The notes beneath the pieces are model-generated. The model searched no databases. It was not told the origin of the DNA and was given only the letters and a program-made list of their open reading frames with translations. The position numbers were made by a program, and so were the translations under genes. Positions 1-7,291 of a stretch of 31,618 nt of DNA are shown piece after piece. This stretch comes from JBDNIO01 sp041688215 (GTDB lineage Bacteria; Pseudomonadota; Gammaproteobacteria; Nevskiales; Salinisphaeraceae), in assembly GCA_041688215.1 (NCBI GenBank), contig JBDNIO010000198.1:1-31618 (forward strand), in the 5' to 3' direction. Positions within the stretch are counted from its first letter, which is position 1, and each line of letters opens with the position of its first letter.

Positions 1-292
1 CATTGAACCAGGTTTTGACGAACTCCTTATAGAGAGGAGTCGCGGTTTTGGTCTGGCTGATAGTGGCGGCAGGCTGAGCATCCGCAAATTTCTCGGCATT
101 TTTGCTGCCAGGAAAGTATTTGCTGTAATCGAAGGTGCCGAGGACGATTTCGGCTTCGATCTTATTCAGGGCTGCTTCCATCTTTTCCCGGTTGGGCTTG
201 GTGTCACGAAGCTTGGTGTATTCGCGGCAGCGATTGCCATGTACACGCAAGTCGAAAAAAAGAAGTCCGCCGCGTGAGTTAACACTAGACAT
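1..292 (-). CDS. Tyrosine recombinase/integrase, N-terminal fragment (runs off the left edge)
   Basis: The reading frame runs from an ATG at 292-290 off the left edge, giving about 97 residues without a stop. The N-terminus (GLLFFDLRVHGNRCREYT, then TFDYSKYFPGS near residues 63-73) has the pattern of the DUF3596/arm DNA-binding domain at the start of phage-type integrases. That domain binds arm sites, while the catalytic domain, outside this window, would cut and rejoin DNA at att sites. A GGGAGG-like ribosome binding site lies just upstream of the ATG. The start overlaps the end of the excisionase-like frame by 8 bp, the usual arrangement of xis and int in these elements. Transcription probably comes from the minus-strand promoter at 579-606. 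The family call is from recalled motifs; whether the catalytic half is intact cannot be seen. Confidence 0.85.
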   Translation of the reverse strand, partial: MSSVNSRGGLLFFDLRVHGNRCREYTKLRDTKPNREKMEAALNKIEAEIVLGTFDYSKYFPGSKNAEKFADAQPAATISQTKTATPLYKEFVKTWFN

Positions 293-518
293 TGCAAACC
301 CTCCCGCCGCTCATTGGAATTGCTATATCGGAGGACGGCGCTTGAGACATGTCCTCTTCGATTGCTTCCCAGAGTTAAAGTATCTTTCTGCCGCCGAACG
401 GTCGGAAGTAGTGGCGTCCCTCTAAAAGGACGGAATCCTTTAAGCGCTCCCTGATGGTGCGCACTTCGTATTTAATACGAGTAGATAGTTCTTCTGTAGT
501 CAGGCACGTTGTAGCCAT
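285..518 (-). pseudogene. Excisionase-like DNA-binding protein interrupted by an in-frame TAA
   Basis: An ATG at 518-516 follows a good ribosome binding site (AAGGAG, 530-525). It opens a frame reading MATTCLTTEELSTRIKYEVR and then RPFGGRKIL, which stops at TAA (377-375) after 47 residues. The same frame then continues LWEAIEEDM and IPMSGGRVCNV to a TAG at 287-285. The whole 77-codon pattern, including FGGRKI, W-E-A-I-E-x-D-M and the IPM...G-x-V-C tail, matches what I recall of small excisionase-like proteins encoded directly upstream of DUF3596 integrases. Such proteins bend DNA and favour excision. A single change, TAC or TAT (Tyr) to TAA, would explain the stop. The reading frame is otherwise intact up to its overlap with int. 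It could be a broken gene, a sequencing error or a deliberately truncated product. Confidence 0.75.
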
Positions 519-551
519 GCTATGCTCCTTTGCAGTATATGGACTTCGTGA

Positions 552-630
552 GTAGCCGATACGCTACCCATGAAGCGTATTATACACTTCATTGTACCGT
601 TGCCAACTACTAAAGATGCGTATCGGCTAC
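552..630. promoter_or_regulatory. Operator-like 13-bp inverted repeat flanking the xis/regulator promoter region
   Basis: GTAGCCGATACGC at 552-564 and its exact reverse complement at 618-630 flank the xis-int promoter. Between them lies the palindrome TGAAG...CTTCA (571-591), with one mismatched pair. The right arm directly abuts the ATG at 631 of the regulator gene, and the left arm lies in the xis leader. A nine-base copy of the half-site (AGTAGCCGA) recurs at 1003-1011. Binding by the neighbouring Cro/C1-type protein is an inference. Xis or Int arm sites are an alternative. Confidence 0.6.
579..606 (-). promoter_or_regulatory. Sigma-70 promoter for the xis-int transcript
   Basis: On the minus strand TTGGCA (606-601) is followed after 16 bp by a perfect TATAAT (584-579). 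Transcription would start near 572 and run about 55 nt to the excisionase-like ATG at 518. The -10 box sits in the centre of an imperfect 21-nt palindrome (571-591), so a dimeric repressor bound there would shut the promoter off. Confidence 0.65.
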
Positions 631-885
631 ATGGCTATTAAATTCAAAATCAAAGAACTGATTGCGGATAAGGAATTTCGCGAGCGTCAGGTGATCTCAC
701 TAAAGGAGATCGCAGCGGCGACGGGTATTCATCGTGTGACGCTCTCAAAATTGGCCAACAACAAGCGTTACAACGTGGGCATAGATACCGTTGAAAAGCT
801 CTGCGTTTACTTCGGATGTAACGTTGGAGATGTTGCAGAGTACGTGCAAGACCAAGATGAGACCGACGGTCAAAATTCGGACTAG
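631..885 (+). CDS. Cro/C1-type helix-turn-helix transcriptional regulator
   Basis: This 84-residue protein begins MAIKFKIKELI. A helix-turn-helix follows at about residues 23-43 (SLKEIAAATGIHRVTLSKL), then NNKRYN and a segment (TVEKLCVYFGCNVGDVAEYV) typical of small XRE-family regulators of the HTH_26 type. The tail is acidic. It is divergent from the xis-int genes and most likely controls the shared region, as C/Cro-type switches of mobile elements do. The start is uncertain. ATG 631 fits family length but has no ribosome binding site and is abutted by a repeat arm, so it could be leaderless. ATG 616 adds five residues, and ATG 592 adds 13 residues that do not look like the family. Confidence 0.8.
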   Translation: MAIKFKIKELIADKEFRERQVISLKEIAAATGIHRVTLSKLANNKRYNVGIDTVEKLCVYFGCNVGDVAEYVQDQDETDGQNSD

Positions 886-1036
886 GGCGAATACGCCTAT
901 GCCACATTGGTCTCAATTTGTATTCTGAGATCGTATCTATCGCACGGTATATGAATGGTCACGCAAGGCGAATCGCGGAAATCGTTATAGGGACCTTACG
1001 TAAGTAGCCGAAATATAAATAAATATTCCTAACACC

Positions 1037-1065
1037 TTGCGTTGTTCAAACGAGGTCACTATACT
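1037..1065 (+). promoter_or_regulatory. Sigma-70 promoter of the metY-rimP-nusA operon
   Basis: TTGCGT (1037-1042), a 17-bp spacer and TATACT (1060-1065) are followed by a GC-rich discriminator (GCGCGCC), so the transcript would begin about 7 nt before the tRNA. GC-rich discriminators are typical of stringently controlled stable-RNA promoters; control by ppGpp/DksA is inferred from that. Confidence 0.75.
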
Positions 1066-1078
1066 GCGCGCCATCGGG

Positions 1079-1155
<77 letters not shown>

Positions 1156-1177
1156 TTTTCGCGGTCTTGGACGAGGG

Positions 1178-1201
1178 AGCCCCCGATGAGGGGCTTTTTT
1201 T
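1178..1201 (+). terminator. Intrinsic terminator between metY and rimP
   Basis: AGCCCC (1178-1183) pairs with GGGGCT (1190-1195) around a six-base loop and runs into a T tract. It would release the short tRNA transcript while allowing some read-through into rimP-nusA-infB. Confidence 0.85.
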
Positions 1202-1226
1202 ATTGGTTTTGCCATAAATATTTTAT

Positions 1227-1670
1227 ATGTCGGAAAGTCTGAGACAACTGATTGAGCCGGTCATTGAGTCACTGGGTTATGAGCTGTGGCATCTGGAGAT
1301 GATTGGCGGCAGCAGCAATGGTTTGTTGCGCATTTACATTGATCACGAAAACGGCATTGCGCTTGACGATTGTGAGCGGGTAAGTCGCGAAGTCAGTGCC
1401 GTGCTGGATGTGGAAGACCCGCTGCAGTCGCGTTACCGGCTTGAAATTTCATCTCCGGGACTCGACAGGCCGTTGGCTACCGAGGCGCATTTCCAGCGTT
1501 TCGTTGGTGAGAAGGTCCGCGTTACCTTGTTCGCGCCCATAGAGGGCTCGCGTAAGTATAAGGGGCTTTTGACGAATTCGGACCAGGGTGAAATACGCCT
1601 TAACTGTGACGGTGTTGTGATTAATGTGCCGTTATCAAGCATTGCCAAGGCGCGCCTGGTTGCCGGGTAG
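1227..1670 (+). CDS. rimP: Ribosome maturation factor RimP
   Basis: This 147-residue protein (usual size about 150) helps assemble the 30S subunit, acting with late-assembling proteins at the head of the particle. The RimP N-domain spans about residues 1-75, with the characteristic RIYIDHENGIALDDCERVSR stretch and the conserved EISSPGLDRPL near residues 73-83. A C-terminal Sm-like barrel follows (FVGEKVRVTL onward). The start chosen is the only one fitting the family N-terminus (LRQLIEPVIESLGYEL). The upstream ribosome binding site is weak, which fits translation on a read-through transcript. It is the first protein gene after metY and lies 96 bp before nusA. Confidence 0.97.
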   Translation: MSESLRQLIEPVIESLGYELWHLEMIGGSSNGLLRIYIDHENGIALDDCERVSREVSAVLDVEDPLQSRYRLEISSPGLDRPLATEAHFQRFVGEKVRVTLFAPIEGSRKYKGLLTNSDQGEIRLNCDGVVINVPLSSIAKARLVAG

Positions 1671-1718
1671 CGCGTGCTGTTTGGCAGGTAGTTAAAGACG
1701 GATACAGGATTAATAAAT

Positions 1719-1735
1719 CGGATGCCCGGCATCCG
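1719..1735 (+). other. Small hairpin in the rimP-nusA gap
   Basis: CGGATGC and GCATCCG form a perfect 7-bp stem around CCG, followed a few bases later by TTTT (1741-1744). It may be a weak attenuator or RNA-processing site in the leader of nusA. A NusA-dependent autoregulatory role is possible but not shown. Confidence 0.35.
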
Positions 1736-1766
1736 GTCAGTTTTCATAGGCGAGGTCATCACGACC

Positions 1767-3293
1767 ATGAATAAGAATGTTTTGCTTGTTGCCGAAGCGG
1801 TGTCCAATGAAAAGGGCGTCGATAAGGAAATTATTTTCGAGGCAATCGAAGCCGCGCTGGCGTCTGCTACCCGCAAGAAACACGGCGAAGACATCGCCGT
1901 CCGCGTTTCTATTGACCGCAGCACCGGCAGCTACGAAACGTTTCGCCAGTGGGAAGTTATCGACGAGTCCGAGATAGACGAAGAAACTGAAGAGCCTCGT
2001 GTAATCGAGGCGCCTGAGCGCGAGATTGCCCTGGACGCCGCGCGCGAGCAAAACGCCGAATTAAATGCCGGCGATTTCATCGAAGAGCAGATGGGGTCGG
2101 TCGAGTTCGGACGTATCGCGGCGCAGGCTGCCAAGCAGGTTATCGTGCAGAAGGTGCGCGAGGCCGAGCGCGCACAGGTTGTGGAACAATATAAAGGCCG
2201 TGTGGGCGAACTCATCACTGGTCTGGTCAAGCGCATGGAGCGCGGCGCGGTTATTCTGGATCTGGGCGGCAACGCCGAGGCCATTGTGCCGCGTGAAGAA
2301 GTGATTGCGCGCGAACCCATGCGCCCCGGCGATCGTGTGCGCGGCCTCCTGTTTGATGTGCGTCCGGAACCGCGTGGCCCGCAGTTGTTTGTAACCCGTA
2401 CCCGCCCGGAATTCCTGATTGAACTATTCAAGCTGGAAGTTCCGGAAGTCGGCCAGGGCCTGATTGAACTGCGCGGCGCTGCCCGCGATCCGGGTCTGCG
2501 CGCCAAAATCGCCGTGCAGGCCAAAGACCGCAGAATCGATCCGGTAGGTGCTTGCGTGGGTATGCGCGGTTCGCGTGTGCAGTCGGTCTCCAATGAATTG
2601 GCGGGCGAGCGCATCGACATTGTTCTCTGGGATGAAAATCCCGCTCAGTTTGTAATTAATGCCATGGCCCCGGCGGATGTCGAGTCCATTGTCATGGATG
2701 AAGACAAGGGCAGCGTGGACCTGGCGGTAAATGAAGAAAAACTGGCCCAGGCTATTGGCCGTGGCGGCCAGAATATACGGTTGGCGTCCGAACTGACGGG
2801 CTGGAATCTGAACGTTATGACGCTGGAAGAGGCCGATGCCAAAAGCGAGGCCGAGGGCGGGCAGTTGCAAGCCATGTTCTGTGATCAACTTAATGTTGAC
2901 GAGGACGTAGCCATAATTCTGGTTCAGGAGGGCTTCACCTCGATTGAGGAGGTCGCCTATGTGCCGCCTTCGGAACTGATCGAAATTGAAGAGTTTGATG
3001 AAGACGTGGCCGAAGAGTTGCGTAACCGTGCTCGCGATGTATTGCTCAGCAAGGCCATTGCGTCGGCCGAAGGTGTTGAGCAACCGGCAGAAGATTTGCT
3101 GGAGCTCGAAGGCATGGACGCCGATCTGGCGCGAAAACTTGCCGACGGCGGCGTTGTTACCCGGGAAGACCTGGCCGAGCAGGGCATGGATGAAGTGGTG
3201 GAACTCACCGGCATAGAGGAAGAGCGCGCAGGTGAATTGATTATGGCGGCGCGCGCTCACTGGTTCGCGGACGAGCAAGCCCAGGCGGAATAA
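1767..3293 (+). CDS. nusA: Transcription termination/antitermination factor NusA
   Basis: NusA binds RNA polymerase and nascent RNA, promoting pausing, termination and, with other Nus factors, rRNA antitermination. The 508-residue protein has the RNAP-binding N-domain (1-130), an S1 domain (about 145-210, GELITG...GGNAEAIVPRE), KH1 with GMRG (265-268) and KH2 with GRGGQN (331-336). Two C-terminal acidic helix-hairpin-helix repeats follow (about 370-430 and 442-500), as in Gammaproteobacteria. The frame is open upstream to 1722. The ATG at 1767 is chosen because MNKNVLLVAEAVSNEKG is the family start and GGCGAGG lies upstream. The five-base gap to infB indicates co-transcription. Confidence 0.98.
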   Translation: MNKNVLLVAEAVSNEKGVDKEIIFEAIEAALASATRKKHGEDIAVRVSIDRSTGSYETFRQWEVIDESEIDEETEEPRVIEAPEREIALDAAREQNAELNAGDFIEEQMGSVEFGRIAAQAAKQVIVQKVREAERAQVVEQYKGRVGELITGLVKRMERGAVILDLGGNAEAIVPREEVIAREPMRPGDRVRGLLFDVRPEPRGPQLFVTRTRPEFLIELFKLEVPEVGQGLIELRGAARDPGLRAKIAVQAKDRRIDPVGACVGMRGSRVQSVSNELAGERIDIVLWDENPAQFVINAMAPADVESIVMDEDKGSVDLAVNEEKLAQAIGRGGQNIRLASELTGWNLNVMTLEEADAKSEAEGGQLQAMFCDQLNVDEDVAIILVQEGFTSIEEVAYVPPSELIEIEEFDEDVAEELRNRARDVLLSKAIASAEGVEQPAEDLLELEGMDADLARKLADGGVVTREDLAEQGMDEVVELTGIEEERAGELIMAARAHWFADEQAQAE

Positions 3294-3298
3294 GATTT

Positions 3299-5932
3299 AT
3301 GGCACAAACCACAGTCAAGAAACTGGCCGATGAGTTCGGTATACCGACAGACAGGTTGCTGACCCGGCTGGAAGAAGCCGGCATAAGCGCCAAATTGGTA
3401 GATGATTCGATCAGTGACGACGATAAGCTCAAGCTGCTGCGGCATCTGGGTGAAAGCAAGAAAGACGCTGCGGGAAGCGGGGATGGCGCGTCGTCCAAGA
3501 TTTCATTGCGTCGCCGTTCTACCTCCGAGCTCAAACTAAGCGGCGGGCGTAACGCGCCCAGCAAGACGGTAAGTGTGGAAGTGCGTAAACGCCGCACTTA
3601 CGTCAACCGCGCGGCGGAAGAAGAAGCCAGCAAGAAAGCAGAAGATGAAGCCGCCGCTGCCCGCGCTGCTGAAGAACAGGCCGCCGCGGATAAGGTCGCC
3701 GCTGAGGAACAGGAAGCACAACGCGCCGCCGAAGAGCAGGAAACTGCCCGTTTGAAAGCCGAATCAGACAAGGCTGCCGAGGCCGCCGCGGCCGAGGCAG
3801 AAAAAAACCAGGAGCAAACTGAAGCCGAAGCCAAGGCCGAAGCGGCACCCGAGGCGCAAGCAGCGCCTGCCGGCAATAAAGCCAAAGCAGAAGTTGCAGC
3901 ACCAGAACAACCCATGGATGCTGCGCGCAGTCGCGCACGCGAGAACCTGCGCCGCGCCGAGCAAAAGCATGGCCGCACCAAGGAAGACGAGCAGCGCGAA
4001 GCCGCGCGCGCCAAGGGCAAAGGCAAGGAATTGCACGTTGCGGAAGGCAAACACGGCCGTCGCAGAAAGAAGGCGCGCAGCCGCCCGGGACGTGTCCAGG
4101 TGCAAACCGAGCACAGTTTTGAGCGTCCCACCGCGCCGGTTATCCGCGATGTGGAAATCCCCGAAACCATTACCGTGGGCGATCTCGCCCAGCGCATGGC
4201 GGTCAAGGCCAACGAGCTGATCAAGGAAATGATGAAGCTCGGCGTTATGGCGACCATCAACCAGATGATCGATCAGGACACCGCGACCCTGCTGGTCGAG
4301 GAAATGGGCCACATTGCCAAGCCGGTTAAAGAAGACGATATGGAAGAAAGCTTGATCCAAGAGGTCAAGGCCGAAGAATCTGAGGTAGAAGGCCTGCCCC
4401 GCGCGCCGGTGGTTACCGTTATGGGCCACGTCGACCACGGCAAGACCTCGTTACTGGATTATATCCGTCGCGAAAAAGTGGCAGCGGGCGAAGCCGGTGG
4501 CATTACCCAGCATATCGGCGCCTATCATGTGCATCACGACAAGGGCACGATTACCTTTATCGATACGCCGGGCCACGCTGCATTCACCCGCATGCGCGCC
4601 CGTGGCGCCAAGGTAACCGACATCGCGGTGCTGGTAGTTGCGGCCGACGATGGCGTTATGCCACAGACCAAGGAATCTATTCAGCATGCGCGCGCCGCGG
4701 GCGTGCCGATCGTGGTGGCTATCACCAAATCCGATGTCGATAACGCTGATTTCGACAAAGTCAAGAATGGTCTGTCTGCCGAAGAAGTTATCTCGGAAGA
4801 GTGGGGCGGCGATACCCAGTTCGTGCAGGTGTCCTCGCATACCGGCGCAGGTATTGATGACCTGCTCGATGCGATTATTCTGCAAGCCGAAGTGCTGGAA
4901 TTAAAGGCACCGGTGAATGTTCCCGCGCGTGGCGTGGTGATTGAATCCAGCCTGGAAAAAGGCCGCGGACCGGTTGCGACTATTCTTATCAAATCCGGCA
5001 AGCTCAAGCGCGGCGACATTCTGCTCGCGGGCTCACACTACGGCCGCGTACGCGCGATGTTTGATGACAAGGGCGAACAGGTCAAAGAGGCCGGTCCGTC
5101 CATTCCGGTAGAAGTGCTTGGATTGTCCGGTACTCCCGGAGCCGGAGACGATGCGCTGGTGGTTGCCAACGAGCGCAAGGCCCGCGACATTGCGGAACAG
5201 CGTGATGACAAGTCCCGCGAAAATAAACTTGCACAACAACAGGCTGCGCGTCTGGAAGAGGTCTTCTCGCAAATCGGGGAAGACGGCGCAACCGGCGAAG
5301 CCAAAAACCTGAACCTCCTGATCAAGGGCGACGTACAGGGCAGTGTGGAAGCACTGATCGAATCGCTGCGCAAAATACCCAGCGAAGAAGTGCGCGTACG
5401 CATTGTTGCCAGCGGCGTCGGCGGCTTGAGTGAATCCGACGTTGAATTGGCATTAGCCTCGCAAGCCACCGTAATCGGCTTTAACGTGCGCGCCGATACG
5501 GCCGCGCGCAAGGCGATCAAGGAATCCAGCCTGGATGTGCGTTATTACAGCGTAATTTACGAAGCCATTCAGGATGTTACCGATGCCATCAGCGGTCTTC
5601 TGGGCACCGAGCAGCGCGAAGAGATCGTCGGCCTGGCCGAAGTCAAGGACGTATTCCGCTCCTCCAAACTCGGCGCGATTGCAGGCTGCCTAATTATCGA
5701 TGGCACCGTATCACGCGGCCTGCCTATCCGTGTACTGCGTGACAATGTGGTCATTTACGAAGGCGAGCTGGAATCCCTGCGTCGCCACAAGGATGACGTG
5801 AACAAGGTCGAGGCGGGCACCGAATGCGGTATTGGCGTTAAGAACTATAACGACATTAAACCCGGCGACCAGATTGAGTGCTACGAGCGCACTGAAGTTC
5901 AGCGTAAAGTCGCGACGGAAGAAACGGCTTAA
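3299..5932 (+). CDS. infB: Translation initiation factor IF-2
   Basis: IF-2 is the GTPase that brings initiator tRNA to the 30S subunit and drives subunit joining. At 877 residues it has the IF2 N-domain (1-52), a long Ala/Glu/Lys-rich coiled linker (about 104-205), a basic Arg/Lys patch (about 250-265), the second N-module (about 283-340) and the G domain from about 368. Domains II, III and the tRNA-binding C domain follow. G1 is GHVDHGKT (376-383) and G3 is DTPGH (422-426). The G4 motif reads TKSD rather than NKxD, and the usual SAK of G5 reads SSH, both unusual for IF-2 as I recall it. The gene follows nusA by five bases and ends two bases before rbfA. Confidence 0.98.
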   Translation: MAQTTVKKLADEFGIPTDRLLTRLEEAGISAKLVDDSISDDDKLKLLRHLGESKKDAAGSGDGASSKISLRRRSTSELKLSGGRNAPSKTVSVEVRKRRTYVNRAAEEEASKKAEDEAAAARAAEEQAAADKVAAEEQEAQRAAEEQETARLKAESDKAAEAAAAEAEKNQEQTEAEAKAEAAPEAQAAPAGNKAKAEVAAPEQPMDAARSRARENLRRAEQKHGRTKEDEQREAARAKGKGKELHVAEGKHGRRRKKARSRPGRVQVQTEHSFERPTAPVIRDVEIPETITVGDLAQRMAVKANELIKEMMKLGVMATINQMIDQDTATLLVEEMGHIAKPVKEDDMEESLIQEVKAEESEVEGLPRAPVVTVMGHVDHGKTSLLDYIRREKVAAGEAGGITQHIGAYHVHHDKGTITFIDTPGHAAFTRMRARGAKVTDIAVLVVAADDGVMPQTKESIQHARAAGVPIVVAITKSDVDNADFDKVKNGLSAEEVISEEWGGDTQFVQVSSHTGAGIDDLLDAIILQAEVLELKAPVNVPARGVVIESSLEKGRGPVATILIKSGKLKRGDILLAGSHYGRVRAMFDDKGEQVKEAGPSIPVEVLGLSGTPGAGDDALVVANERKARDIAEQRDDKSRENKLAQQQAARLEEVFSQIGEDGATGEAKNLNLLIKGDVQGSVEALIESLRKIPSEEVRVRIVASGVGGLSESDVELALASQATVIGFNVRADTAARKAIKESSLDVRYYSVIYEAIQDVTDAISGLLGTEQREEIVGLAEVKDVFRSSKLGAIAGCLIIDGTVSRGLPIRVLRDNVVIYEGELESLRRHKDDVNKVEAGTECGIGVKNYNDIKPGDQIECYERTEVQRKVATEETA

Positions 5933-5934
5933 CA

Positions 5935-6306
5935 ATGCCAAACGACTTTCCCCGTAGCCGCCGGGTTGCGGAGCAGATACAACGCGAGCTGGGTACGCTA
6001 ATTACTACTGAAGTCAAGGACCCGCGGGTGCATCTGGCCACGGTAACCGACGTTGAAGTTACCCGTGATCTGGCTCACGCCAAGGTTTATATCGGCATTC
6101 TGGAAATGCAAGATGACCCAAAAGAGGTCATGGCGGGCCTGAACAAAGCCGCGGGATTTCTGCGTGCGCGTCTGGCTCGTTTGTTGAAGATTCGGATTAT
6201 TCCGCAACTTAAATTTATTGAGGACACCACCGAACGCGAGGCGCAGCGGTTGTCAGACATTATCGACAGCGTCGTCGCCGAAGACCGGGATCATCACCAG
6301 GAATAA
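5935..6306 (+). CDS. rbfA: Ribosome-binding factor A
   Basis: This 123-residue single KH-like domain protein is needed for late 30S maturation and 16S 5'-end processing. Recognisable family blocks are FPRSRRVAEQIQRELGTLI at the start, DPRV (residues 29-32), VTRDLAHAKVYIGIL, and IRIIPQLKFIEDTTERE near the end. It lies two bases after infB and its stop overlaps the truB start by one base (TAATG), so the genes are translationally coupled. It is slightly shorter than the E. coli protein and nothing is missing from the domain. Confidence 0.97.
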   Translation: MPNDFPRSRRVAEQIQRELGTLITTEVKDPRVHLATVTDVEVTRDLAHAKVYIGILEMQDDPKEVMAGLNKAAGFLRARLARLLKIRIIPQLKFIEDTTEREAQRLSDIIDSVVAEDRDHHQE

Positions 6307-7226
6307 TGAGCCGCAGAAAGGAAAAAGGACGGCCCGTAAACGGAATTCTTTTGCTCGACAAGAGCGTTGGCGAGTCCTCCAACGCGGCGCTGCAATCGGT
6401 AAAACGTTTGTTTGACGCGCGCAAAGCTGGCCACACCGGCAGTCTTGATCCCCTGGCCAGCGGCCTGCTACCTATTTGTTTCGGCAAGGCTACGAAAGTG
6501 TCAGGCTTTCTGCTCGACGCAAACAAGCACTATTGGGTGCGGGCAAAACTGGGCGCAAAAACCGCTACCGGGGACGCGGAAGGCGAGATCACCTTACGGG
6601 ATGGCAAGCCGCTGCCCGGCGAGCAACAGCTGCGCATGGCAGCGGAAAATTTCATGGGCGAGCAATTACAAACGCCCCCCATGTATTCCGCGGTAAAACA
6701 CAAGGGCAAGCGATTGTACGAACTTGCGCGCCAGGGTGTGGAGGTAGAGCGCGAAGCTCGCCCCATTCGCATCGATGAGTTCAAGATTCTCGCGATAGAT
6801 GGCGATAGTGTCGACCTGGAAGTTAAGTGCACCAAGGGAACCTACATCCGTACCCTGGTCGAAGACTGGGCCGAATCGGTAGACAGCTACGCCTATGTCG
6901 ACGGCCTGCGGCGCCTGGCGGTAGGGCCGTTTGGCGTACAGGGCATGCTCACATTCGAACAGCTGCAGGGTATTGCGGAGCAGGGCCCTGAGGCACTGGA
7001 TGCGTTGTTATTGAAGATTGACAGCGCGCTGGGCGACTGGCCGGCGGTAACGCTGGACCCCGACAGTGCATTTTATTTCGGCCGCGGTCAGGCGGTACAG
7101 GTACCCAAGGCCCCGACTTCGGGCCTGGTTAGAATTTACGATCCCAATGAGCGTTTGATCGCCGTGGGCGAGGTTCTCGACGATGGACGAATTGCCCCTA
7201 AGCGCATGCTGGTTGGTGGCAAATAG
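6306..7226 (+). CDS. truB: tRNA pseudouridine(55) synthase TruB
   Basis: TruB converts U55 of the tRNA T loop to pseudouridine. The 306-residue protein contains the catalytic GHTGSLDPLASG motif with nucleophile Asp48, followed by LLPICFGKATK. The family block YSAVKHKGKRLYELAR and the GTYIRTLVEDW segment come next. A C-terminal PUA-like region ends at ...RMLVGGK. It overlaps rbfA by one base and closes the rimP-truB unit, because a terminator follows 34 bp after its stop. Confidence 0.97.
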   Translation: MSRRKEKGRPVNGILLLDKSVGESSNAALQSVKRLFDARKAGHTGSLDPLASGLLPICFGKATKVSGFLLDANKHYWVRAKLGAKTATGDAEGEITLRDGKPLPGEQQLRMAAENFMGEQLQTPPMYSAVKHKGKRLYELARQGVEVEREARPIRIDEFKILAIDGDSVDLEVKCTKGTYIRTLVEDWAESVDSYAYVDGLRRLAVGPFGVQGMLTFEQLQGIAEQGPEALDALLLKIDSALGDWPAVTLDPDSAFYFGRGQAVQVPKAPTSGLVRIYDPNERLIAVGEVLDDGRIAPKRMLVGGK

Positions 7227-7246
7227 GCCAAAACAAGGCTTACGTC

Positions 7247-7275
7247 TTGTTCTTAAGCGGCGCGGGCGGTAAAAT
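7247..7275 (+). promoter_or_regulatory. Promoter for rpsO
   Basis: TTGTTC (7247-7252), a 17-bp spacer and TAAAAT (7270-7275) predict transcription from about 7282. The -10 box lies in the loop of the truB terminator hairpin, so terminator and promoter share the same DNA. Confidence 0.6.
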
Positions 7276-7291
7276 TCCGCCTCGCGTTTTT
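7261..7291 (+). terminator. Intrinsic terminator after truB
   Basis: CGCGGGCGG (7261-7269) pairs with CCGCC-T-CGCG (7277-7286), a nine-pair stem with one bulged T, followed by TTTTT (7287-7291). It separates the rimP-truB transcript from rpsO. Confidence 0.7.

Noticed and set aside
135..425. 96-codon plus-strand open frame at the left edge
   Set aside because: It lies opposite the integrase and excisionase-like frames, which have family motifs and ribosome binding sites; this frame has neither.
293..1078. Search for a duplicated tRNA 3' end (attachment core)
   Set aside because: No copy of the metY 3' segment or of a tRNA-Leu end was found by eye in this region.
2424..3278. Long minus-strand open frame opposite nusA
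   Set aside because: It is antisense to the NusA KH and acidic-repeat region; its composition is a shadow of GC-rich codons and it has no recognisable domain.
3598..4260. Minus-strand frame opposite the IF-2 linker
   Set aside because: Ala/Ser/Cys-rich low-complexity translation mirroring the Ala/Glu repeat on the real strand.
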